DNA from: Diaporthe sp. PMI_573
Lineage: Eukaryota > Ascomycota > Sordariomycetes > Diaporthales > Diaporthaceae
Length of the DNA: 64,000 nucleotides
Direction: 5' to 3'
Assembly (NCBI GenBank): GCA_021399435.1
Contig: JAJTUP010000004.1
Span: 1,736,001-1,800,000 of the forward strand
Positions 32,711-47,040 of this stretch are shown here, in pieces. Under the pieces are notes generated by a model, which worked only from the letters and a program-made list of their open reading frames with translations, had not been told where the DNA came from and did not search any database. Numbering within the stretch: position 1 is the stretch's first letter; every line of letters starts with the position of its first letter. The position numbers were made by a program, and so were the translations under genes.

Positions 32711-35700
32711 ATGACAAGACCCGAAATTATTCGTGCTGGTATGTGGCATGTGCTCGGCGCGAGCATGACTCTCTCAGCCTCCCAGGCCGACCACTCCCTC
32801 CCATCGCCTCGCTTCGGCCACACTGCCGCTGCTTGGGCCATCTGGGGAGTTTGCCCGTCTCAAAGGAGCCCACACCCTGTCACAGCAGAGCCCAAGCCCC
32901 CTGCGCCGCAACCCCCGATCAAAACAATGCTGACTCTCTCGCTTCAACCATCCTCCAGACTCGATTGATCTCCAAGATCGCGACGCTCCTTCCGCAAAGA
33001 ACCACACTGCTCGACCCAGTCCCCTCAACATCTCCCAGTCCGCCGCCAACACCACCGCGCCTCACCAGGCCGAGACCCTACGAGAGGTCGCAGCAGGACA
33101 GGCAGAGGAGGAACTCCATAGCCCCCGAGTCTCTTGGACCACCGGCGGCGAAACTGGCGACCTACAACAATACGCCGAAGACCTGGCCGCCGGAGTTACG
33201 AGTTCCCTGAGCGCCGGCAACATGGCCGCACGCCAGCAAGATGACCTCGCTGTCGCACAAAACGGTGGTTTGGAGACAGAGGATGCCGACTTGGACAACG
33301 ACGATGGCGACCTGGATGACGACGATATGATGGACAAGATCTCGAGTTCGCCTTCTATCGATGATGGTGGGTCTCCAACCTGTCACCTTCCGCTTCTGCA
33401 GTCTTTACACCTTTGCGCGTCGCCGTGTAGTTCTCCGGCTTCAGCATGCTTCAGCGAGGCGAGGTCTTCTTCCCCATACCTCGACCAACCTGACTACTTA
33501 CCCATACAGCTTGCGCATGGGCGGGCAGACAAGTCGCCTGCTGCGCTTTCTCGTCGTCGTCATCATCATCATCTCCGTGGTCCACCCCCTAGACACCTTG
33601 ACGCACATGCTGGCGAGAAGGAGACGGCGCCAGAAGGCAATGGACCCGAGAATCTGGGGAGCAGTGGCTCCCCAATTTGCCTAGACGAAATGGACTGCAG
33701 ACCATCAGATACAGATGATGGCTATCGAGATGCCCTGGACGACCTGCTCGATGGGGTACCAGCATCACAACAAGACTTCGAGGCTGAGCAGGCGGGTGTT
33801 GACGAGGCTATTGGAATGGAAGATGAGGTCTGCAGCACCAACGAGTTGATTGTCCCATACGAGGATTCCACCGACGAAGATGATGATGACGACAATTTCC
33901 TTGAGTCTATTGATCCGCGGTTCATCGATTCTGGTTGGGGCGGTGAGTGCTTACATGATACAGAGGACATCGATTTCGAACTCGTCTACGCGCTACACAC
34001 TTTCATTGCAACCGTCGAAGGCCAAGCGAATGCGACCAAGGGCGACGCCATGGTTCTATTGGACGACAGCAACAGTTATTGGTGGCTGGTTCGTGTGGTC
34101 AAGGACAGCAGCATTGGTATGATGAGCTCCCACTACGTGTAATCGCTCGCTGGAGCCGTTATAGCTGACGCGCTCGAACAAGGCTACCTACCGGCTGAGC
34201 ATATCGAGACTCCGACTGAGAGACTTGCACGTCTGAATAAGCACCGAAACATCGATGTAGGTTGGAAAGGCACAGTAACCCCAAAATCTAGACTAACGCA
34301 AGTAGTTGTCGGCAACTATGCTGGGTGATCAATCCGACAAGACCAAAAATCCAATCAAGACGGCGATGCGCCGGCGGAAGAAGAATGTTTCCTTCGCTGC
34401 TCCAACATACGTAGACTACTCTGATTTCGACTACGACACAGAAGAGGAAGAGGAAGCCGAGGCCGAATTCTATGCTCAGCAGCAGCAACAGCAGCAACAG
34501 GCGCAGCAGCAGTCCCAGCAACAGACAGCGGCCACCAAGCAGACTACCGCCGACGATCCTGCCGCCAGTGAAGAGGCGGCAAAGGTAGCACCACTTAGGC
34601 CACGTGCACAAAAGTCTGTACAAATCGTGGACCCTGCCAACTCAGACTCAAAAGAAGAATCACCCACCTCGGCCAAAAATCGAACCAGCGAGGAGATCTT
34701 TGAGACGAACGGTGTGGAAGGCCCCAAGAGGAAGGCAGACGGCACGGTCAGGGATTCCTTTTTCAAGGACGACACGGTGGAGACCAAGAAGATCACTCTC
34801 ACGCCTAATTTACTGCGAGACGACGGAACTGTCAGGGCATCAACTGATTCGGACAAGGGTGTAAACAAGCGTCCAAGCTTGGACAGAATCGACAAGGAAC
34901 TCAGGGAAGACCCCAAGAAGAGCAAAGACAAGAAAGAGAAGGAGAAGAAGGGCGGTTTCCGGAGCTTATTCTCGCGTAAGGACAAGAAGCAAAAGGGTGG
35001 TGATGACGACGATTCTTTCGGGAAACGATCCATGGACGTGGTCGCGGAGGCGCCGGAAAGAGAATCCGAGGATTTCGACGACCTGGACAAGGCAGGTGCC
35101 TCGCCGCAGCGCAACCCGAGCAAACTGCATAAGCAGCAGCCACGAGTGGAACCTTCGCTAGCGGGCAAGCCCGGAACTGCTCCACAGAGTAACGGTATGG
35201 ATCTGTCAACATTCCTGAATGAAGGGAAGTTGAAGAATGTCGCCAATGTGCCCCCGGCTTCCATGCGGCTTGTTGAGCCAGATGCCCAGGACGCACAGGA
35301 AAATGGGCAGGATCAGCGAGGGGCCGACGCTGTACGGTCGAATCAGGTGGACGAGTCCATGTCTAGGTCTGCCGCTCCCCGGGCGGAGAGTGTTGATGAC
35401 AGTCCGCCTCAGGCTACGAGTGCGAAGTCACGCATGCAGATCGAGGACTCGGATTCGGACGATGATGATTACAACGAGACACTCAGGCAGATGTCAGGCT
35501 CGAGCAAAAAGACTCAAGAAAAGCCCAGGCAAGAGTCACCCCAACAAACTAGGGCCCAGCAGGAGAAACCTCGGCAGGAGAGGACGCAGAAGGAAGAGCC
35601 CCAGCAGGAAGAGGCCCGGCAGGAAGAGCCCCGGCAGGAGAAGCCGTTCCGGCCCACGCTACCGGGGGCATTCCCAGACAGCTACCTGAGCACGCAGTCT

Positions 35701-36258
35701 GCTCAGTCCAACTCGACCATCACACCAGACCGGGCCGCGGAGGCTGCCCAGCGACAGGACCGGTTGTCAGAATCGCCAATCGAGGTGTCACCGATCACGC
35801 CGAGTGGGGAGAAGCCTCCAGCCCTGGTGGGCGACACGTCAAGCCAAGAAGATCACTCGTCACCAGTGTCGTCGCCGTCACCGGAACTGATCGACAGAGA
35901 AGAGGCTGGTGGGACACATCGAAACCAGGATTCCATCACTACGTCCACCTCGACGACGACGGTCTCAAACTGGAATGACACGAGCCTGCGGGAGTTCTTC
36001 GACTCGGGCACGGACATCAGAGACCTCCTTGTTGTGGTCTACGACAAGACTGATGTTGAGCCAGTCGGGCCAGAACACCCAGTCGCCGGCACACTGTTCA
36101 AAGAACAGAACGCCAAGCTGGCAGAGATCACTACTGTAAGTCCGAAGTCAAAGTACAGGGATGTGCGAACCTTTCCACTGACCACGGGTGAACAGCAACT
36201 CGACCACATGCTTGGCGACTGGCTTGCACGAAAGCAGCGATTGCGAGGAACCGTGTAG
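32711..36258 (+). CDS. SH3-domain polarity protein, Tea4/Bud14 type
   Basis: Likely orthologue of S. pombe Tea4 and yeast Bud14, cortical scaffolds that recruit type-1 phosphatase and formin regulators at growing tips. Exons: 32711-32738, 32959-34116, 34183-34256 and 34306-36258, about 1070 residues. The 28-nt first exon (MTRPEIIRA) is joined by a 220-nt intron to DSIDLQDRD; the later introns are 66 and 49 nt. An acidic N-terminus with DDDDMMDKISSSPSIDD precedes the SH3 domain at about residues 350-410 (YALHTF, DDSNSYWWLVR, IGYLPAEHIE), which splices across 34117-34182. Residues 445-450, KKNVSF, match the (K/R)xVxF phosphatase-docking rule. A polyglutamine tract (about 478-493), a Lys/Glu-rich region, a Gln/Glu/Pro repeat near 35.5 kb and a conserved-looking C-terminus (FFDSGTDIRDLLVVVYDKT) follow. 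Splice sites and frame agree throughout. The low-complexity insert between residues 145 and 250 could hide a further in-frame intron. Confidence 0.88.
34477..34524 (+). repeat. Coding CAG/CAA repeat (polyglutamine)
   Basis: Mixed CAG/CAA codons give a Gln-rich tract with single Ala and Ser interruptions inside the fourth exon of the SH3-domain gene. Mixed codon use suggests a relatively stable tract. Confidence 0.9.
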
Positions 36259-37748
36259 TGGTCACCAAACCCCAGATACCCCTTCATTTCAGCATTTAAC
36301 GGGTCACTACCATCCTCGCCATCTGATCTACCTTGACGACCTACGCTATCGCTTGTACAAAATTTCCTCTTGTTCACTCATGATGCATCTATGACTCTCT
36401 CAAAAAGCTCCAGGTTGCAGGGCGCCCTGCTTGTAATGGCCTTTTACATAATTCAAAGGTCCGGCGTTCATGGTGAGGGGGGCTCGAAAGAAGAGCAGGA
36501 GGGCTTCATGAAAAAGTGTAATACCAACGGAGACTGGGCATATACCTCTACTGTTTTATTTTCATTTGTTCTACGTTTTGCGCGGCAGACTGAAGGAAGA
36601 CGAAGGACGTTTTATTGTACTGTGTACTCGTCACTTGAAGTCTGCACGTCAGTTTGGAGTTTACAACTCGCATTCCATGTGGAGCGAGGGCGAGAGCGAG
36701 GGTGAGGGGAGAGGAGGACGGCTGGGTGATTCTGGTGCGCCGACGACAGGCCCTTGCGGCAGGAAATCGAAGGCCCATTGACTTTTAATTTTTATGACTG
36801 AATGAACCCTGACATCTTTCCTTCTGGATTTGAATTGATTGCCGCCCTGCACAAAGCTTCTGGTGGCTCTCCTGGGGAACCCTGCAGCATCGAAAGAGAT
36901 CCATGAAAAAGGAAGGAAAACCCGAACGGGCGGCGAGGCTGTGGAGACGCGAGTTCGAGCTCCAGGCCTCCAGAATTCCAAAATCCCAGAACTGCATCCA
37001 TCCAGCCTTGGGTTGCTCAGGCACGTTTTGACTCTGCTCCTTTCATGACGACATTCCGCATTCACTCCCTCGTCGACTTACTCGCCAATCTCTTTGTGAA
37101 CTGTCTCCCTGACACCAAGGCGCCCACCTGTACCAATTCATCCAATCAAGGAGGCGACAGCTCTCGCGTGTTTTGTCCCGTCCCTTTTGCAACTTCTGCA
37201 TCTTCTCAGGTAGCAGCAGTAGCAGCAGCAGAACACGCCACTGCCTGGCAACTGAGGAACGAACGAGCAAGCTTGCGGGCGTCGGGACCGCGCTTAGGCG
37301 ACAGCTATACCACCAGCCAGGGTACAGCACGGCCGCCACGCACGCACGCATACCAAGGCAGGACAGGATAAACGAAACGAGACACCATCCTCTGCTGCAG
37401 AGCAGCACAGCAGACCCGGCGAGCGAAGCGCAACCTGGAGACGAGTTGGAGAAGCTCCTGTCCTCGTCGAACCTGCCCGTTCTTGGACGCGCTAGCCACG
37501 AGCTACCCTGGAGCTCTGTGCCCGCCGCCGTCGCACCCCATTCTCACCCGCGCGGGCGTCCGTCTCGTTGCGGCAGGACACTACCCTCGCCTCGCACACC
37601 TTAAAAAGGGCCAGCCCAGCGCCGTGCTCCCCTCCCTGCACACCCATCACGGCTGCCCAGCTCGCCTACTATGTCACAAAACTCCCTGCGACCACCACCC
37701 ACTAAACTCAAGATACCGAGGGCGGCAGCTACATACACCCCAGCCACA
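36259..37748. other. Intergenic region between two plus-strand genes
   Basis: Contains the 3'UTR of the SH3-protein gene and the promoter/leader of the small-protein gene. Several open frames near 37.0-37.6 kb are Ser/Thr/His-rich and overlap in all frames; I treat them as leader or spacer sequence. Confidence 0.5.
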
Positions 37749-38411
37749 ATGGATCCCGATCTGCGCTCCCAGCTCAACATGCTGCTGATCAATGGCGGCC
37801 ACGACAAGAAGTGAGTTGCCCTCCTGCCCGCCATCCAGCCCAGCCTTGCCTCTTGGCTGGCGGCACCACATACCAGCACGACACCAGCACGACACCAGCA
37901 CGACACCAGACCACCCATCCCACAAGGCACTTGCTAACCAGCCCTGCTCTCCCCCGCGACCAGGCTCCAAGAACAACTTCTCTACACCCTCAACGCACAC
38001 TCGAACAACTGGCCAACCCAAGTACAAAACCGCGCCCTCGCCCTCCTCCGCAGCGGCGAGGTGACCACCTTCCCCGTCCTCCTGAAACAGATCCTCGAAG
38101 AGGTGCGCAAGGAAACAAGTGCGGGGCCCCAACCCAAATCAACCTCTTCATCATCATCAAACGGCAACGCCGAGTCGGCGGCGGGCGGCGGCGGCGGCAG
38201 CACAAACAACAACGGCGCGGGCACCTCGGTGCAGGTAAACGGGTCCAAGAAGCCCACGGGGCCCGGCCCGGGCGAGGCGTCCAACCTCAACAGGGAACTG
38301 TCGACGTCGCTGGCCGTGCCCTCCACCGTCGTCGACGAGGCACTCAAGGTCACCAGGGACGTGCTCAAGGAGGTCGCCGAGTTCGAGGAGGAGTCCAATG
38401 GCGCCACCTGA
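37749..38411 (+). CDS. Small conserved-looking fungal protein of unknown function
   Basis: Exons 37749-37810 and 37964-38411 give 169 residues. The 153-nt intron has donor GTGAGT, a TGCTAACC branch site and acceptor CCAG; splicing joins HDKK to LQEQLLYTL in frame. The first 60 residues are a compact helical segment (MDPDLRSQLNMLLI, then LYTLNAHSNNWPTQVQNRALALLRSGEVTTFPVLLKQILEE, quoted here in two parts). A Ser/Asn/Gly low-complexity linker follows, then a final helix (VVDEALKVTRDVLKEVAEFEEE). There are no membrane segments or signal peptide. I do not recognise a named family. The helix-linker-helix plan would suit a subunit or adaptor of a nuclear complex, but that is only a guess. Confidence 0.75.
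37871..37910 (+). repeat. 11-bp tandem repeat inside an intron
   Basis: About three and a half copies of a CCAGCACGACA unit within the intron of the small-protein gene. Confidence 0.8.
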
Positions 38412-40423
38412 AGGGGGGGGGGGCCGGCCCGCATGACCGGGGCTGGTTTTCTCAGCGCGTCTTTTTTTGGGTTGCCCGCTCGCCCTTTCACCACGGCGAG
38501 ATTTAAAGGAAGAAGGGGAATGCGGGGGAGGAGAGAAGAAGAAGACACAAAACACAGACACAGACACAAACACACACGCAAAGACCCCCCCTTGCTTGGG
38601 GTCCCGTTGCCCCGGAGTGCTGCAGATATGAACTCCTGCAGTATGGTCACGAGGAGCAGAAGTCGAGGGGCTTCAGGGATACAGAAACTCAGGGCGCGCC
38701 CAGCGCCCATGTCGAGAGCAGCCACGCCACGAGTTGACGAGCCCGGCCGGCGAGCTGGTTTCCTCGCAACGAGCAGTCGCCAAATTGCTGATTGCTACTA
38801 AATTTAATGCTGCCCAACAGTCCTGCGGTCCCGGGCAGGTGGGCGGAACGACGCAGCCCAGGTTCCCCCCACCCCTGAGCATTTTCCCCATCACTGTCGT
38901 GTCGTCCCTCCCACCATTCACGGGCAGGAAGTGTGCTATTCTGGTACCGTACATACTGGGGCCATCGTTGCAAAAAGAAGACAACCGTACATAACATGGC
39001 CGATGTCAGGACAGTGGCTCGGGGGGCGCATTCATCATGATTATCATCATCATCGTCACCAACCTTCATCATCATCCAAAGAAAAGGGCCGGGGCAAGAG
39101 AAGCGGGTCTAGCTAGATGTTAAAAGAACTATTTAATACACCTGATCCTGTTTCGGGGCTTCAAGAGGCACCACTACACTTTCTTCTACTTCCCCACTTC
39201 TATCTTGTCGTGCTTGTCAGTGAGTGCTTCCGGAGGGTACGGTGATAGTCCATGGAGCACCCCTTGGTGGGGGAGTTGTGTGTATCGACTCGTAGAAACC
39301 AAAAACACCACCCATCTAGCAAACCTACCGGCTCTTCCGAAACCCTTCACGTCAACCCGCAAGACCGACAAGTTTTCGGAATCGGCAGCCAGAGCCCGTT
39401 CAGTCCACTCTTTCGCTGCCCTTGATGTTCGTCCCCTGTTCCTCCTACTCGAGACCCGGGCACCATTTATGAATAGGCCCCTTCTCATGACCCTTTCCAA
39501 CCGCCGCTCCGGTCATCTGTCCTCCACAAGATGGTACGAGGGCGGTGGCCTACCGGGAGGATGTATAAACCTCACCAACACCACAACCATATCTCAACGC
39601 CTGTGGTGGTGGTAATCACCATCCATTTACCTAGCCCCTCGCGCCCTTCCAGAAGCATCTCACCAAGGGGCAGAGCCATCGTCTGATCAGTTACGGCTGC
39701 TTCCCAGGCCGGATGCAGAACGGAGGTGCCCGAGGAGGGCAGGGAGGGCAGGTGGTGAATAAGTAAAGGCATATGTCCTTCATCCAGCCGGCCGGGGCAG
39801 CCAGCAAGTGTCCCACGTTAGTGGAGTCATGCCTATAATTAAGAAGACCCCGTTATCACTCATGGCCTTAGAGTTGTCTCTTTCATCGTGTTGTTGATGA
39901 AGAGTCGCGCCAGCTCATCATCTGCACATCAAATAAGCTTGCTAACTTTGGAGCAAGTGTGTCGAGAGGCTGCGGGAACAAGCACATGGGGGTGAGGTAG
40001 GACAGGACACAGAGGCAGGGTTTGCCTCTGAGGCAATCACAGAGCAAAAGCCAGGGAAGGGCATATATAGTTCAACTTCATTCATAAAAGCAAGTTTCTC
40101 ATTAAGGAAATCTATCGTAATCCAGATCGTCTGCGCCAAGGCAGCCAGAAAACTCCCCAGGTCGCAGTCTATGTGTGGAGCCATCGGCTTCAATGGCAGT
40201 GGCCATTATCACTGAGGGATGCCGAGTCCACCGCCATAGAGCTGGCCTGGCCCAGATAATCCTGCGAAGAGGATGATTCTCCATTTATCCGCCTGTATTG
40301 ACGTGCGGGACCGACGACTCGTCTTGAGTGCCTTGAACCAAGCAGTAGCTCCCAAGCCCAACTGCGACCGCACCAACTTAAGGAAAACTAAAGTACAGAC
40401 GGTAAAGACGCCATACTCTGCAT
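38412..40423. other. Convergent intergenic region
   Basis: Lies between the 3' ends of the small-protein gene (+) and cdc48 (-). It starts with a G-run at about 38413-38421. No protein-like frames; both 3'UTRs are expected here. A TCA/CAT-rich stretch lies near 39035-39076. Confidence 0.55.
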
Positions 40424-43053
<2,630 letters not shown>

Positions 43054-44295
43054 TTTGACGGTTTGCTTTGCAGGAAGATGCAGATGTGCGAACGAAGGCC
43101 TGGTTTGTCGGGAGCTCGGAAGACGTGCTGGGGCGGTCTGCTGGTAAGACGTCGGGAGCTGAAGGCCAAACGACGGTCCTGATGGAGATGGTGATGTGTT
43201 GAGGAGATCAAAGATTCAGAATCTTGTTGATCTAGGAGGATGGAATGTAAGAGAGGGTAGGTGGAGATGGAAGGAAACCTGAGGGCCGATTTGCAGTCCG
43301 GAGGTTTTGAGAATGGTTGAAGGTGTGTTGTCTAGATGTTAGAAAGGCGATGGCGGCGAAAGCTAGGTTGGACAAGCCCCGGCCTCCCTACCCACTAGGC
43401 AGCTTCATGACGACAATTGCCAGCCGGGGTTGCTAGACCCACTTGAGCACAGAGAGGCCCGAGCTTGAGTCGAAGTAGACCGTGACAAGCCTGAGCAGTT
43501 GGAACCTTCTAGTTTACAACCCTTGCTGACTGTAACACGATGGCAAACTGTACTCGCAGCCTGAAAACACCCTTTACCTCCAAGCCCGTAGTTTACACGG
43601 TAGTTCACCATGCCTTGGAGGCAAAACTATCCACGTCGATTTCTCAGCAGACACAGCTTGCTAGCCAGGGGCGATCGAAAGAATGTTGTCTTGGCAGTTC
43701 CAAACACCACCAACGACGTCCACCAACGGCACCAACATCTACGCAAAAATACATGAGAAGCAGGATGAGCTCCTGCGGTGTTCCTCTAGCTCCTTTGGTG
43801 GGCCACAGCTGCGAGATATCCCAACGCCACAGTTGCAGCTGAGATTCCCTTCAGCTGGAGAATCATAGGATGTTCTCCTGCACAGGATTAGCTCCAATGT
43901 CTCTTTAGGCTGATTCGCCTGACCAATCTTTGGTATCCCTGCGACTTACAGCTCCGGGTTACAAGGCAGTAGTTTGCTCATGAACAGTTCCGAGCATCTA
44001 CAGAGATGATTCACTGGTGCTTTTGCCTTCGCCGAAGCATACGAGTTCCGGAACGAACTTTGGCTCGGTGCTAGACAGCCACTTAAAGAGCGGACCCAAA
44101 CTTGAATGGCCTGGTAAGGCTTTAGTCGGACACACAGAATGGCAGCAATATTCATTCATTCCCGGTTTGTTTGAATGCATCTCACGAGTCCCAACCCTCC
44201 GAAGGCAACATCCACTTGCGAGTTCCCTGGTTCAATCTGCCGAATTTCCGATTCCACCTGTCTCCAAGCGCCGTCGAAAGCCTGTGTTAGGCCGA

Positions 44296-44590
44296 TCATG
44301 CACCAAAGTCCTTGAACTTCAAAGCATCCTGCTTCGACAACGGCCACGTCGCGATCTTGCGCCTATACCCGAGGTGCTGCCCGACCCGGTCACGGACAGG
44401 CGTGAAGTCTGCGACGCCAGTGATGTCGGGGGAAAGGTTGATGTAGTGGTCCAGGAGGCTCTGCCCGATCAGCCCGACGCCCAAGCTAGGACTCGCCGTG
44501 GCGATGCGCTCGTGGCGAATGGAAGTAGACAGCCAGTGCTCCGTGAGCCAGGTAATCGGTGGGAAACGCCTCCCCGGGACTTCGCGGCAG
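44296..44590 (-). other. Possible decayed coding patch
   Basis: On the minus strand, a protein-like run is open upstream of a stop at 44296. It includes RHERIATASPSLGVGLIGQ, then LLDHYINLSPDITGVADFTP and IATWPLSKQDALKFKDFGA. An adjacent frame just upstream (PGEAFPTDYLAHGALAVYF) also looks protein-like, which suggests a frameshift. The family is not recognised. It could equally be chance in GC-rich DNA. Confidence 0.25.
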
Positions 44591-46741
44591 ATACGCTTCG
44601 GAGGTGGGCCTCTGTGTGAATCATCAGCACAAGCTCTATGTTCTTCCAGATTGCCAGCTTACTGCTCGTGAGACCCAGATGAGCTCTTTTCAGATGAGGA
44701 TGCTTCAGGGGCCAATGATGAAGAGGTATTGACCATATTGCCCTAGTAGACTAGCTGCTTGCGTTCTGGAGACGGCTCTCGAGAAGTATCAGGTACTGTA
44801 TTTGTTTCGCTGTTCGTTCGGATGCTACTTCGCGGCTGGGATCGCAAAGTCGGCTTGGGATGCGCACTGCATGATTAGTACCGCCGGGAGCTCCAGACGA
44901 GTCCTATATACTTTTTGCTCGCTGTGAACCACACGCGGCTGCCTCTTCCTTCGCAGCGCGGCTGTCACAGCTGGAGCAGCATGATCTCATCTGTGTTGGA
45001 AGCAAAAGAGCAGAATCGGGTCCGCAGCACCGATGAGCCATCACCACGTCGAGAGTTGGGGTCGAAGCCAACAGCTCCAGTGGCTATGGGGTTGGTTGCA
45101 AGCAATAGTGTAGTTGCTCCGCCCCTCGCTTGATGGGACTGCCGGCCTGCGTTTGGGCCGGGCATGATGGCCTAATCAGATGACTTTGGACATGACTCCC
45201 GAATGTCCAATATACCGCGTCAAGGGCGAGATAATCCATTTGCTGCGCTTCAGTAAAGCTCGTTCAGGGTGGTCGACTCTCGACCTTATTGGCGTCTGAC
45301 GCGCCTCAGTGCTCGATTCGGACAGTCAAGTGCACATCCAGCGTTGGCGGTTGTACAAGCCCCAGAGAGACAATGCCACTCGGCAGCCAGCTTCAATGTC
45401 CATTTAATGCCTTCGTTGGAATCCCCGTTACAGGCGAAGCTGTGTGCAATTGATGGTTCTACGCACAGTAGGTCTGACAAGTCCAAATTTACGGGGCACA
45501 ATGGCACAATGCATGCCGATTCGGTAACCGTTCGTTGACACGGACAGTAACACAAGGGACTTGATTCCACGCGTGTGGACGCTGCGCTGCGTAGCATTTG
45601 ATCAGGTCATTGCACTGGATAGGCCTTGTTGGATGTCCGCTCTGCTCCCACACATCTTGGGATCTGACAAAATCTCCCTGTTCGGCAGGTTGACTACTGG
45701 TCAACGGGTGATGGTGCACATCCCCATCTTGGCCTGATCCGAGATCCAGTATGCCCCGGGGGCCGGCTCGGGGGCCGCCCTCTGCATAGCCAACGTCGGC
45801 CTGCAGTGTAATTAATGCACGCCTGGGTGCGACGGCTGATCTCACACGGCATCTGTGTCCCGACGACGTTATGCGTGCAAGCTGTGGAACTGCGTCAAGG
45901 TGACTGCCTAGTGTTGACAGCCGTGACCAACCTCTATGTCTGCGGTGCTACGCCTTGAGTTCGCCGATGATTTAGCTCCGGCGTCATTCATGGTCTTCTG
46001 GGCATGGCTTCCAAGGCAGGCAGGCAGGTGAGTCCGGATTGTCTCTGGACATACTGCAGATACGAAAGGCGATCATCCAGCCCTGTGCAGACGAACCCGT
46101 TTCGGGTCTTGGTGTTTGGCCAGCACAAGAACCATCCGGGCCGCGCCCTCGCCGCCGATCCTGTGCAAGCCCTCCACACATCGCGGCCCATCCTGCGAGC
46201 TTGACAAGCGAACCAGATCCCATATCGCCACGGCTTAAGAGGTGGCGTCACTGTGAGGCCGAAACATCCCAGCCCAATAGGCCGACCACGACAATGACCA
46301 AAACGTGCATGGTCGTGAGACACGCCAGCAGACAAGCGAGCGCCGGAGCGCCCCTCAGGCATGTAGCAAGCCAGCATGCGCGGCGGTGATGCTCCAGTGG
46401 AGGCGGCAGGCTGTGAGCCTGCCTGTCACGGCGTCCGAGGAACAACTGCGCGGGGCAATTACGGTATCGCATGCAGAGTACCGCAGTACCTTCGCACGCA
46501 ACTGGGGAAGATCCACGCTCGAGATCAACGGCAACGGGTCCCCCTCTTGGAGGGTATGGCACGGGACAGCCCCACGATCCCGCAACGCCTGTACCCACTC
46601 TGGCGCACATGGCAAAGGCCTGAAGGAGCAACTGCATCGCACGCAGCCTGTCAGGTTCGGGTACCCGTGCACCGTGGTACGTCAACGTCTCGTCCAACCC
46701 TCCCCCCAGGATGGGATATAGACAGGATGGTTGGCTGGATT

Positions 46742-46763
46742 GGGTTGGTTGGGTGGGTGGGTG
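46742..46763 (+). repeat. GGGT-rich tract, possible G-quadruplex
   Basis: Four GGG runs within 22 bases, embedded in a TTGG/TGGG-rich stretch that starts near 46730. Confidence 0.6.
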
Positions 46764-47022
46764 GCAATATGACGAGGCTGCGGTCGATTCCCTTGGGCGG
46801 ATTTGTCGCGAGGGAAAACTTGCTTTGGGCCTGGCGGACCGTCACCGCAGCCGATTGGAGGCCACGGAGGTGACCTCGCGGGTGCTAAAAATGGAGCAAA
46901 TGCGGGAGGCACCCATTAGCGACCGGAGATCTGGGACAACCTTCTTGCATGGCCAGTGGTCAGCCACGCATCAATTCAATTCACTGGCGCTGCAGGCCAC
47001 AGGACCGGGCGTACCAGACGAC

Positions 47023-47040
47023 AGAGAGAGAGAGAGAGAG
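47023..47040. repeat. (GA)n microsatellite
   Basis: Uninterrupted AG dinucleotide run of about 18 bases in non-coding sequence. Confidence 0.85.

Noticed and set aside
31962..32714. 250-codon plus-strand open frame before the SH3-protein gene
   Set aside because: Ser/Pro/His-rich composition, a CAG run read as polySer, no motif, and it overlaps the presumed leader and the real start in another frame.
37811..37963. Repeat inside the small-protein gene intron as a possible CRISPR-like array
   Set aside because: Only about three direct 11-bp copies with no spacers, in a eukaryotic intron; a simple tandem repeat.
44226..44240. GGTTCAA-type sequence suggesting a tRNA B box
   Set aside because: The rest of the B box does not fit and no A box or clover-leaf arms could be found at the right distance.
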